A stretch of DNA of 6,850 nucleotides, from assembly GCA_027061625.1 (NCBI GenBank), contig JAMOVF010000122.1:1-6850 (forward strand), read 5' to 3'. The position numbers and the translations under genes were made by a program. This stretch comes from Deltaproteobacteria bacterium (lineage in GTDB: Bacteria; Desulfobacterota; Dissulfuribacteria; Dissulfuribacterales; JALVPX01). Below, piece after piece: positions 1 to 5,818 of the stretch. The notes beneath the pieces were generated by a model. That model searched no databases, had not been told where the DNA came from, and worked only from the letters and a program-made list of their open reading frames with translations. Each line of letters starts with the position of its first letter. The stretch's first letter is position 1.

Positions 1-1
1 G

Positions 2-334
2 GTGCTGCACAGAAATAAAGTGCGCCTTGTGCTGGGAAGCGGCGGAAGCAAACGCATACGCACTGCCATAGTGCAGGTGCTGCTTAACTACCTTGATTTC
101 GGCCTGGATATTGAAACGAGCGTAAAGGCTCCCAGACTCCACTGGGATGGAAAACGGCTTCAAATAGAGCCGGGATATGACAAAAAATCCATTGATGCCT
201 TGAAAGAGGAATTTGAAATCAATGTATGGGATGATATTGATGTATATTTTGGCGGCGTGCATGCTGTGGAACCGGAAGGAGAGGGTGGAGGAGACCCGAG
301 GCGTGGCGGTTGCGTAATGAAATTACCTGGGTAA
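2..334 (+). CDS. ggt: Gamma-glutamyltranspeptidase, C-terminal part (5' end outside window)
   Basis: Partial gene, reading open from the left edge; 110 residues are visible. The family cleaves the gamma-glutamyl bond of glutathione and related peptides, usually in the periplasm or outside the cell, and matures by self-cleavage into two subunits. What is seen is the end of the small subunit. It shows the glycine-rich oxyanion segment VLGSGGSKRIRTAI (visible residues about 10-23), the following LLNYLDFGLDIETSVKAPR helix and 'AP-R' motif, and the closing FGGVHAVEP plus GGGDPRRGG segment (residues 83-103). The catalytic threonine lies upstream of the window, so activity cannot be judged. The oxyanion segment reads GSGGS rather than the common GSPGGS. 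The first base triplet is GTG, but this is an internal codon and not a start. trpE begins 33 bp after its stop on the same strand, so readthrough is possible. Confidence 0.93.
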   Translation: MLHRNKVRLVLGSGGSKRIRTAIVQVLLNYLDFGLDIETSVKAPRLHWDGKRLQIEPGYDKKSIDALKEEFEINVWDDIDVYFGGVHAVEPEGEGGGDPRRGGCVMKLPG

Positions 335-354
335 AGTCTTGGAAACCTATTTTT

Positions 355-359
355 CAGGA
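355..359 (+). promoter_or_regulatory. Ribosome binding site of trpE (CAGGA)
   Basis: CAGGA lies 8 bases before the ATG at 368, in a short 33-bp gap after the ggt stop. This supports 368 as the trpE start. The gap is too short to hold a leader peptide with an attenuator or a T-box. Confidence 0.6.
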
Positions 360-367
360 TCGTTTTT

Positions 368-1840
368 ATGATAAAGCCAAGTTTTGAAGAATTTAAAAAG
401 GCAGCTCAACATGCCAACATAATTCCAGTCTGCGGTGAAATGGTGGTGGACATGGACACCCCGCTTTCCCTGTATAAAAAGATGGGAGAAGGGAAATATT
501 CCTTTTTATTTGAAAGCCTGGAAGGCGGAGAAAAGTGGGGGCGATACAGCTTCATGGGCTTTGATCCATTTTTGGTTGCAGGCTCAAAGGGCAATACTTT
601 TTGGGTGCAGGGGCCTGATGGTAAGATTGAGAAAGAAGTCACCGACCCTATTGAATCTCTGAAGGAGTTGATGTCCTCTTTTGTCCCTGCAAGCATTGAA
701 GGCCTCCCAAGGTTTTATGGCGGGGCTGTGGGGTATCTGGGGTATGACATGGTCCGCTTCATGGAGAGGCTGCCTGAATATCTTGAAGATAGTGCCGGCT
801 TCCATGACTCGCTTTTCATGTTTCCAAGCCTGTTGCTGGTCTTTGACAATATCAAGCAAAGCCTTCAGATCATATATTGTGCTCATAAAGATGAAAAAAC
901 TACGCTTGAGGAGCTTTACAACAAGGCTGTTTCATCCATAGAAGAGGTAAAAAAGAAACTTAAAAGAGGCATTGATTATCCAAGGCCTGCCACAGGAACG
1001 GGCAAAACCATTCTTGAGCCCCAAGTTGACCAGATGCGCTTTGAAGAGATGGTGAAAAAGGCCAAGGAGTATATCAGGGCAGGGGATATAATCCAGGTGG
1101 TGCTCTCACAGCGCTTTGCAGGCAGGAGCCATCTGCCGCCCTTTGAGATATACAGGGTGCTTAGGAGGATCAACCCATCCCCATATCTTTACTATCTGCG
1201 CATGGGTGACGAGGCGCTCATAGGCTCATCGCCTGAAATATTGGTAAGGCTTACTGAAGACAAGGTTGAGCTAAGGCCTATTGCTGGCACAAGGCCAAGG
1301 GGCGCCACTTATGAAGAAGATCAGGCCCTGGAAAAAGAGCTTTTGAAGGACCCCAAGGAGCGTGCAGAGCATCTTATGTTGGTGGACTTAGGCAGGAATG
1401 ACGTGGGCAGGGTGGCAGAAATAGGCTCTGTTAAGGTGGATGACCTGATGGTAATTGAGCGTTATTCCCATGTTATGCATATAGTTAGCGGAGTAACAGG
1501 TAGGCTGAGGCAGGATAAAGATATGTTCGATTTATTGAGGGCATGTTTTCCAGCTGGTACTGTGAGCGGTGCTCCAAAGATAAGGGCCATGGAGATTATA
1601 GAAGAGCTGGAGCATGCCAGGCGCGGCCCATATGCAGGCGCTGTGGGCTATTTCGGGTTCTCCGGCAACATGGATTTTGCCATAACCATAAGGACCTTGT
1701 GCCAGAAAGGTGAAAAGCTCTACTTGCAGGCTGGGGCTGGTATCGTTGCAGACTCAGATCCAACTAAGGAGTGGGAAGAGACCTTAAATAAGGGCCGGGC
1801 CTTGATGAAGGCTATAGAGATGGCAGAAGGAGGCAGTTAG
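368..1840 (+). CDS. trpE: Anthranilate synthase component I (large subunit)
   Basis: TrpE converts chorismate plus ammonia to anthranilate and pyruvate, the first committed step of tryptophan synthesis. TrpG supplies ammonia from glutamine. At 490 residues it has the usual full length. The N-terminal domain carries the feedback-site segment FLFESLEGGEKWGRYS (46-61), a form of the LLES motif that binds tryptophan. The C-terminal chorismate-binding domain (about 220-487) shows DIIQVVLSQRF (240-250), INPSPYLYYL, PIAGTRPRG (304-312), DLGRNDVGRV (340-349), SHVMHIVSGVTG (367-378, with the catalytic His at 371), AGTVSGAPKIRAMEIIEE (396-413) and GAGIVADSDPTKEWEET (456-472). Alanine in PIAGT, where PabB-type aminodeoxychorismate synthases have lysine, favours TrpE over PabB, and the trpGDC neighbours settle it. 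The start is supported by an AGGA site 8 bases upstream. It is first in the EGDC cluster, and its stop touches the trpG start. Confidence 0.97.
   Translation: MIKPSFEEFKKAAQHANIIPVCGEMVVDMDTPLSLYKKMGEGKYSFLFESLEGGEKWGRYSFMGFDPFLVAGSKGNTFWVQGPDGKIEKEVTDPIESLKELMSSFVPASIEGLPRFYGGAVGYLGYDMVRFMERLPEYLEDSAGFHDSLFMFPSLLLVFDNIKQSLQIIYCAHKDEKTTLEELYNKAVSSIEEVKKKLKRGIDYPRPATGTGKTILEPQVDQMRFEEMVKKAKEYIRAGDIIQVVLSQRFAGRSHLPPFEIYRVLRRINPSPYLYYLRMGDEALIGSSPEILVRLTEDKVELRPIAGTRPRGATYEEDQALEKELLKDPKERAEHLMLVDLGRNDVGRVAEIGSVKVDDLMVIERYSHVMHIVSGVTGRLRQDKDMFDLLRACFPAGTVSGAPKIRAMEIIEELEHARRGPYAGAVGYFGFSGNMDFAITIRTLCQKGEKLYLQAGAGIVADSDPTKEWEETLNKGRALMKAIEMAEGGS
1825..1833 (+). promoter_or_regulatory. Strong Shine-Dalgarno of trpG inside the trpE end
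   Basis: AGAAGGAGG, nearly the full anti-16S complement, ends 7 bases before the GTG at 1841. It lies in the last codons of trpE. It decides the GTG start of trpG and suggests TrpG is made in step with TrpE, its partner subunit. Confidence 0.8.
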
Positions 1841-2410
1841 GTGTCCAGGGTAGTAGTAATAGACAATTACGACTCCTTTACATACAATCTGGTGCAGGCC
1901 CTCGGCACCTTGGGTGCTGAAGTGCTGGTTGTGAGAAATGACCAGGTTACTGTGAAAGAAGTGGAAGATATGGACCCAGACAGGCTGCTCATATCACCAG
2001 GGCCTTGCACCCCCCAGGAAGCGGGCATATCTGTTGAGGCTATACGTTTTTTCGCAGGAAAAATTCCTGTGTTGGGCGTGTGCCTGGGCCACCAATCCAT
2101 TGGGGCTGCCTTTGGGGGGAAAATAGTGAGGGCGGATAGGCTGATGCATGGCAAGACATCCATGATACGGCATGACAACAAAGGGGTATTCAAGGGGCTG
2201 CCCAATCCCTTTGAGGCCATGAGATATCACTCCCTTCTAGTGGATGAGGCCACTATGCCTGAATGTTTGATGCCCACGGCCTGGTCTGAAAAAGATGAGT
2301 TGATGGGCCTGCGTCATAAGACGCTCAAGGTGGAAGGCGTGCAGTTTCATCCAGAATCAATAATGACGCCTGAGGGGCCAAATCTCTTAGAAAATTTTTT
2401 AAAAATGTGA
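1841..2410 (+). CDS. trpG: Anthranilate synthase component II (glutamine amidotransferase subunit)
   Basis: TrpG hydrolyses glutamine and channels ammonia to TrpE. It is a class I (triad) glutamine amidotransferase of 189 residues, the normal length for a stand-alone subunit. Visible motifs are the N-terminal [13 protein letters not shown] (7-19), the [12 protein letters not shown] turn (51-62), the nucleophile elbow [12 protein letters not shown] with Cys81 (77-88), and [14 protein letters not shown] with the triad residues His170 and Glu172. The start codon is GTG, directly after the TAG of trpE with no base between, and is supported by a strong AGAAGGAGG. In many bacteria one TrpG also serves PabB. 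No pabB is visible here, so a shared role cannot be tested. There is no fusion with trpE or trpD, unlike the trpGD fusion of enteric bacteria. Confidence 0.97.
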   Translation: MSRVVVIDNYDSFTYNLVQALGTLGAEVLVVRNDQVTVKEVEDMDPDRLLISPGPCTPQEAGISVEAIRFFAGKIPVLGVCLGHQSIGAAFGGKIVRADRLMHGKTSMIRHDNKGVFKGLPNPFEAMRYHSLLVDEATMPECLMPTAWSEKDELMGLRHKTLKVEGVQFHPESIMTPEGPNLLENFLKM

Positions 2411-2421
2411 TTTAATATACC

Positions 2422-3444
2422 ATGGAAATAATAAAAAAAGCAATTTCAAATGTTGTGAGTCACCACCATCTTTCCCGGTATGAGATGATCCAGGTAATGG
2501 ATGAGCTGATGGATGGAAGGTGCACCCAGGCCCAGATAGGAGGCCTTTTGATCGGGTTGAGGATGAAAGGGGAGACTGTGGAAGAAATTACAGGCGCTGC
2601 CCATGTAATGCGTGAAAAGGCGGTCCGCATCCCGGTCAGGCTTGAGAAAGGTGAACCCTTGGTTGACACCTGCGGCACAGGGGGCGATGGGGCATCCACC
2701 TTTAATGTGTCCACCACTTCTGCCTTTGTAGTGGCAGGCGCAGGCATTAAGGTGGCAAAACATGGCAACAGGTCTGTCTCTTCAAAGTCCGGCAGTGCAG
2801 ATGTTTTGGAAGCAGTGGGAATATCCCTGGATATGAGCCCTGAGCAGGTGGCTGAGGCAATAGAAAAAATAGGCATTGGCTTTCTCTTTGCCCCAAGCCT
2901 CCATCCTGCAATGAAACATGCCATTGGTCCAAGAAGGGAGCTGGGAGTACGCACAATATTCAATGTCTTGGGCCCCCTTACCAATCCAGCAGGTGCAAAT
3001 GTGCAGCTTTTAGGGGTCTTTGATCCAAAACTTGCCCCTGTTTTGGCAGAGGTTCTTGGTAAAATGGGCGCAAGGCAGGCCTGGGTGGTGCATGGACATG
3101 GCGGGCTGGATGAACTCAGCTTGACTGGCCCCAATGTTGTAGCCCATTGGGATGGTGAGAAAGTTGAGGAGTTAGCTATAACGCCGGAAGATGCAGGGTT
3201 GGCTCCCTGTTCTATAGAAGATCTTTCAGGTGGCAACCCTGAAGAAAACGCTGCAATCTTAATGGATATATTGGAGGGGCAGCCTGGGCCCAAAAGGGAT
3301 ATGGTGCTCATGAACAGCGGGGCTGCCATATACCTGGCAGGTATGGCGGATTCCTTCAAGAGGGGAGTTGAGCTTGCTGCAGAGAGCATCGACTCAGGGG
3401 CTGCTTTGGGTAAGCTTGAGGATCTCAAAAATTACAAAAAATGA
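2422..3444 (+). CDS. trpD: Anthranilate phosphoribosyltransferase
   Basis: TrpD transfers the phosphoribosyl group of PRPP to anthranilate in the cytoplasm, giving phosphoribosylanthranilate. At 340 residues it is of full family length. The N-terminal helical part ends in AQIGGLLIGLRMKGETVEEITG (about 37-58). The PRPP and metal-binding motifs follow: VDTCGTGGDG (81-90), FNVSTT (94-99), the KHGNRSVSSKSGSADVLE loop (113-130) and the anthranilate-binding segment RRELGVRTIFNVLGPLTNPA (171-190). The ATG at 2422 lies 11 bases after the trpG stop. No Shine-Dalgarno is visible in the A/T-rich sequence before it (TTTAATATACC), so translation may depend on ribosomes finishing trpG. The N-terminus fits the family at this start, and I see no better alternative. 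The stop overlaps the trpC start (ATGA). Confidence 0.97.
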   Translation: MEIIKKAISNVVSHHHLSRYEMIQVMDELMDGRCTQAQIGGLLIGLRMKGETVEEITGAAHVMREKAVRIPVRLEKGEPLVDTCGTGGDGASTFNVSTTSAFVVAGAGIKVAKHGNRSVSSKSGSADVLEAVGISLDMSPEQVAEAIEKIGIGFLFAPSLHPAMKHAIGPRRELGVRTIFNVLGPLTNPAGANVQLLGVFDPKLAPVLAEVLGKMGARQAWVVHGHGGLDELSLTGPNVVAHWDGEKVEELAITPEDAGLAPCSIEDLSGGNPEENAAILMDILEGQPGPKRDMVLMNSGAAIYLAGMADSFKRGVELAAESIDSGAALGKLEDLKNYKK

Positions 3445-4223
3445 CCATTTTAGATAAAATAATTGAACAGAAACGTTTGGAAGTAGCCGAGGCCAAAAAA
3501 AGGGGTATTCCTTCTATTGAAATAGAAGATCAGGCTCCCAGGGGTTTTAAAAAGGCATTGGTTGAAGATCCCGGAGTTTCTATAATAGCAGAGGTAAAAA
3601 AGGCTTCCCCGTCAAAGGGGCTGATATGCCACGATTTTGATCCAGAAGAGATTGCGAAGGACTATGAAAAAGGTGGTGCAGCAGCAATATCGGTCTTGAC
3701 TGATGAGAATTTTTTTCAAGGAAGTCTGAGTTTCCTTCCTGCCATAAGGCAAAAAGTTTTCCTTCCTCTTTTGAGAAAGGATTTCATAATTGACCACTTT
3801 CAAGTGGATGAGGCCAGGGCTTGGGGAGCTGATGCAATTTTACTGATTGCCGCTGTGCTTGATGACGTTCTGCTTGAGGAGCTGCTTCATCATGCACAGG
3901 AAGATGGCCTGGACTGCTTGGTTGAGGTGCATGATGTGGCGGAGGCAGAAAAGGTGCTTGATGCTGGAGCAGATCTTATTGGTGTTAATAACCGCAATTT
4001 GAAAGACTTTTCAGTTTCCTTGGACACCACATTTAAGGTCAAAGGCATGATACCAGAGGATATACCTGTTGTAAGTGAAAGTGGTATATCCACTCCCCAA
4101 CACATTCAGGCACTTAGAGATGCCAATATTACTGCGGCCTTGATTGGTGAAGCCTTAGTAAAAGATAGCAATAGGCCTGATAGGGTTGCAGAGCTGGTTC
4201 AAGCAGGCCGTTTTTCCAATTAG
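3441..4223 (+). CDS. trpC: Indole-3-glycerol-phosphate synthase
   Basis: TrpC closes the ring of CdRP to indole-3-glycerol phosphate, with loss of CO2 and water. It is a single-domain (beta/alpha)8 barrel of 260 residues, not fused to TrpF as in E. coli. The expected active-site residues are present: Glu51, Lys53 and Ser56 in IIAEVKKASPSKG (48-60), Lys113 in LLRKDFIID (110-118), Glu162 in LVEVHD (160-165), Asn183 and Arg185 in GVNNRNL (181-187), and Glu213 and Ser214 in VVSESGIS (210-217). The C-terminal phosphate-binding ALIGEALVK (233-241) is also there. The start overlaps the trpD stop by 4 bp (ATGA). The nearest GAGG is about 19 bases upstream, too far for a normal site, so translation is probably coupled to trpD. 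It is the last trp gene here; trpF, trpB and trpA do not follow. Confidence 0.97.
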   Translation: MTILDKIIEQKRLEVAEAKKRGIPSIEIEDQAPRGFKKALVEDPGVSIIAEVKKASPSKGLICHDFDPEEIAKDYEKGGAAAISVLTDENFFQGSLSFLPAIRQKVFLPLLRKDFIIDHFQVDEARAWGADAILLIAAVLDDVLLEELLHHAQEDGLDCLVEVHDVAEAEKVLDAGADLIGVNNRNLKDFSVSLDTTFKVKGMIPEDIPVVSESGISTPQHIQALRDANITAALIGEALVKDSNRPDRVAELVQAGRFSN

Positions 4224-4230
4224 CAACCAA

Positions 4231-4314
4231 TTATGCCATAACTTGGACTATGGCAAAGGTTGCAGCAGTTAATGCGGCAAATACTGAAAACCAAAACAAC
4301 TTGGCATAAGACAT
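4231..4314 (-). CDS. Predicted 27-residue single-span membrane peptide
   Basis: I do not recognise this small gene. It reads ATG to TAA on the minus strand. The peptide begins MSYAKLFWF, continues with an uninterrupted hydrophobic, alanine-rich stretch (about residues 6-26, including SVFAALTAATFA) and ends in VQVMA. That fits one transmembrane helix with a short N-terminus carrying a single lysine. Support for a real gene: AAAAAGGGG lies with a 7-base gap before the ATG; a TGA stop is in frame just upstream at 4330-4332, so this is the only ATG start; a TATAAT box lies about 100 bases upstream; and the stop falls 7 bp beyond the trpC stop without running into it. It could be an accessory subunit of a membrane complex (such small one-helix subunits exist in respiratory oxidases), a regulatory membrane peptide, or a chance ORF. 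No function is claimed. Confidence 0.5.
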   Translation of the reverse strand: MSYAKLFWFSVFAALTAATFAIVQVMA

Positions 4315-4321
4315 GGTTAAG

Positions 4322-4330
4322 CCCCTTTTT
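4322..4330 (-). promoter_or_regulatory. Shine-Dalgarno of the small membrane peptide
   Basis: On the minus strand this reads AAAAAGGGG, with seven bases between the last G and the ATG at 4314. It is better placed than the sites of trpD, trpC or the antiporter, and is the main reason to believe the 27-codon gene. Confidence 0.5.
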
Positions 4331-4415
4331 CAAGAGTTTTTTATTGAAAGTGCAAATTTTAAACCAACCAGTTTGGTTATAGAAGAAATGGCTGTTATTT
4401 TTAGCCTCTAGTGGC

Positions 4416-4421
4416 ATTATA
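4416..4421 (-). promoter_or_regulatory. Possible -10 box (TATAAT) for the small membrane peptide gene
   Basis: The minus strand reads TGTATATAAT here, a perfect TATAAT. No good -35 hexamer is seen 15-19 bases upstream. Transcription from it would start near 4409 and give a leader of about 95 bases before the ATG at 4314. In A/T-rich DNA a TATAAT can arise by chance. Confidence 0.35.
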
Positions 4422-4466
4422 TACAAAATGATGTCGTGATTCGGGCAATTTGCGCGTTCCCATTCC

Positions 4467-4484
4467 TGTATGTTTGATCATACA
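4467..4484. repeat. 18-bp inverted repeat, candidate operator
   Basis: TGTATG, six bases, then CATACA: perfect 6-bp arms with a 6-bp spacer. The two half-site centres are 12 bp apart, about one helical turn, as expected for a dimeric regulator. It lies between the minus-strand TATAAT and the TTGACA boxes of the antiporter, a place where one protein could act on both directions. TTTTCT follows on the + strand, but the stem is too A/T-rich to be a credible terminator. Confidence 0.4.
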
Positions 4485-4507
4485 TTTTCTGGAGTTGTTT
4501 TTTGGGG

Positions 4508-4552
4508 TTGACATTTTTTTGACAATTTAATTGGTGCTTTTGTTGAGATAAT
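4508..4552 (+). promoter_or_regulatory. Probable promoter region of the antiporter gene (tandem TTGACA boxes)
   Basis: Two perfect TTGACA hexamers occur at 4508-4513 and 4519-4524, 11 bp apart. A GATAAT at 4547-4552 resembles a -10 box, but it is 22 bp from the second TTGACA and 33 bp from the first, beyond the optimal 17 bp. No better -10 is found at normal spacing. A small palindrome, CAATT-T-AATTG (4523-4533), overlaps the second box. Promoter activity is likely but the exact element is unclear. Confidence 0.4.
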
Positions 4553-4564
4553 CAAGAGTAGAAT

Positions 4565-5818
4565 ATGGATCTTTTTAACCTTTCAGCATTGCTTATCACT
4601 ATTACTGCCTTGTTTAGCTATGCTAACTATAGGTACCTTCGTCTTCCAACCACAATTGGCCTTATGCTGATTTCCCTTGCCATATCTTTAGGCTTGGGAG
4701 TAATCAGTTATTTTTCAGGCAATCAGCTTCACGATCAGGCAGCTGAAATCTTAAAAGGCATCGATTTCAACAAGACCCTGCTCCATGGAATGCTGAGCTT
4801 CCTGCTCTTTGCTGGGGCACTCCATGTAAATATCAATGACATTTCCAAGCAAAAATGGATAATTTCTCTCCTTGCATCAATTGGAGTGATTTTGTCAACT
4901 ATACTGGTTGGGATATTAAGTTTTTGGATTTTTTCCTTTGCAGGGCTTAAAATTCCGTTCATATATTGTCTGCTTTTTGGTGCATTGATATCACCCACAG
5001 ATCCAATTGCAGTCTTGGCTATCTTAAAGAGCATTGGCATTCCTAAAAGCCTTGAGACAACAATTACAGGCGAATCGCTTTTTAATGATGGAATAGGGGT
5101 TGTGATCTTCTTGGTGCTGCTTGAGATTGCAACTGGAGGCCATCATATAGGCCCAGCCGATGTTTGGCTTCTTTTTTTGAAGGAGGCTGTTGGAGGGGCT
5201 GCCTTTGGAGTGGTGACAGGTTATATATGCTATTTAATGCTTAAATCTGTGGATGACTACCAGACTGAGATCTTGCTTACTCTGGCATTGGTGACAGGGG
5301 GATATGCCTTGTGCGATGCCCTGCACATTTCTGGTCCAATAGCAGTGGTAATCTCTGGGTTATTGATTGGAAATAGAGGGCGCATCCTGGCCATGTCACA
5401 GCGGACACGTCAGCATCTTGATACCTTTTATGAGCTTATAGACAATATTTTAAATGCTGTGCTGTTTGTTTTGATGGGTTTTGAAGTGCTGGTGCTCCAT
5501 ATTACCCCAAAGATATTTTTGTCAGGCTTGGCAATTATTCCCTGTATCCTTTTTTCCAGGTTGTTGAGTGTTGGTATGCCGGTGGGGCTGTTCAGACTTT
5601 TTAAGCCTATTCATCCCCATGTGGTAAAAATTTTGACATGGGCTGCCCTGCGCGGTGGTATATCCATTGCGCTGGCACTTTCTATTCCAAAAGTAGTATG
5701 GCGGGATGCAATTGTAACAGTAACCTATATGACAGTGGTTTTTTCAATAGTTGTTCAAGGGCTTACCCTTGGGAAGTTTGCCGGCCGCCTTGTAAGTGGT
5801 GGCCGTCAAGAAATATAG
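4565..5818 (+). CDS. CPA1-family cation/proton (probably Na+/H+) antiporter
   Basis: Inner-membrane secondary transporter that exchanges cytoplasmic Na+ (or K+) for protons, for salt and pH balance. The 417 residues are mostly hydrophobic, with about 12-13 predicted membrane spans. The first begins near residue 5 and the last ends near 405, leaving only a short tail and no long cytoplasmic C-terminal domain. Family motifs are clear: SPTDPIAVLAIL (143-154), with Thr145 and Asp146 of the unwound-helix 'TDP' motif; GESLFNDGIGVV (169-180), with the Asn174-Asp175 pair typical of electroneutral CPA1/NhaP exchangers; and ALRGGISIALALS (361-373), with the conserved arginine at 363. Ion specificity cannot be read from sequence. 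The start has a weak AAGAG site 6 bases upstream. The last 56 bp overlap the end of the opposing methyltransferase gene. No link with the trp genes is apparent; it probably has its own promoter. Confidence 0.92.
   Translation: MDLFNLSALLITITALFSYANYRYLRLPTTIGLMLISLAISLGLGVISYFSGNQLHDQAAEILKGIDFNKTLLHGMLSFLLFAGALHVNINDISKQKWIISLLASIGVILSTILVGILSFWIFSFAGLKIPFIYCLLFGALISPTDPIAVLAILKSIGIPKSLETTITGESLFNDGIGVVIFLVLLEIATGGHHIGPADVWLLFLKEAVGGAAFGVVTGYICYLMLKSVDDYQTEILLTLALVTGGYALCDALHISGPIAVVISGLLIGNRGRILAMSQRTRQHLDTFYELIDNILNAVLFVLMGFEVLVLHITPKIFLSGLAIIPCILFSRLLSVGMPVGLFRLFKPIHPHVVKILTWAALRGGISIALALSIPKVVWRDAIVTVTYMTVVFSIVVQGLTLGKFAGRLVSGGRQEI

Larger units (their letters stand above)
4224..4564. 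other. Gap between trpC and the antiporter gene, with small ORF and divergent control region
   Basis: This 341-bp stretch has no long gene. The left third holds a likely 27-codon gene on the minus strand. The remainder is A/T-rich, with many T-runs. It contains a minus-strand TATAAT box, an 18-bp inverted repeat and two TTGACA boxes facing the antiporter gene, each listed separately. I see no tRNA, no CRISPR-like repeat, no insertion-sequence ends and no convincing intrinsic terminator for trpC. Confidence 0.6.

Noticed and set aside
213..241. TTGAAA followed after 17 bases by ATTGAT inside ggt, as a trpE promoter.
   Set aside because: The -10 box matches only three of six consensus positions, and it lies over 120 bp before trpE in coding sequence.
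2460..3428. Long (322-codon) open frame on the minus strand across trpD.
   Set aside because: It mirrors the trpD coding frame, its product is serine/proline-rich with no recognisable domain, and trpD itself is certain from its motifs.
4234..4255. Hairpin TGCCATA / TATGGCA just after the trpC stop, as terminator.
   Set aside because: The 7-bp stem is not G/C-rich and no T-run follows on either strand. It also lies inside the 27-codon ORF, which may explain the sequence.
4303..4330. GGCATAA / TTAAGCC imperfect hairpin followed by CCTTTTT, as trpC terminator.
   Set aside because: The stem has an A-A mismatch and only six pairs, and the T-run is the complement of the small gene's A/G-rich ribosome site. 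It is too weak to call without a folding calculation.
4220..4426. 68-codon minus-strand ORF beginning MYIMPLEAKNN and overlapping trpC by a few bases.
   Set aside because: It has no ribosome site and no protein-like pattern (a mixed and later cysteine-rich composition), and it overlaps the better supported 27-codon ORF in another frame.
4531..4546. Sigma-54-like promoter (TTGGTGCTTTTGTTGA) before the antiporter.
   Set aside because: It lacks the essential GC of the -12 element and the A of TGGCA, so it is a chance likeness.
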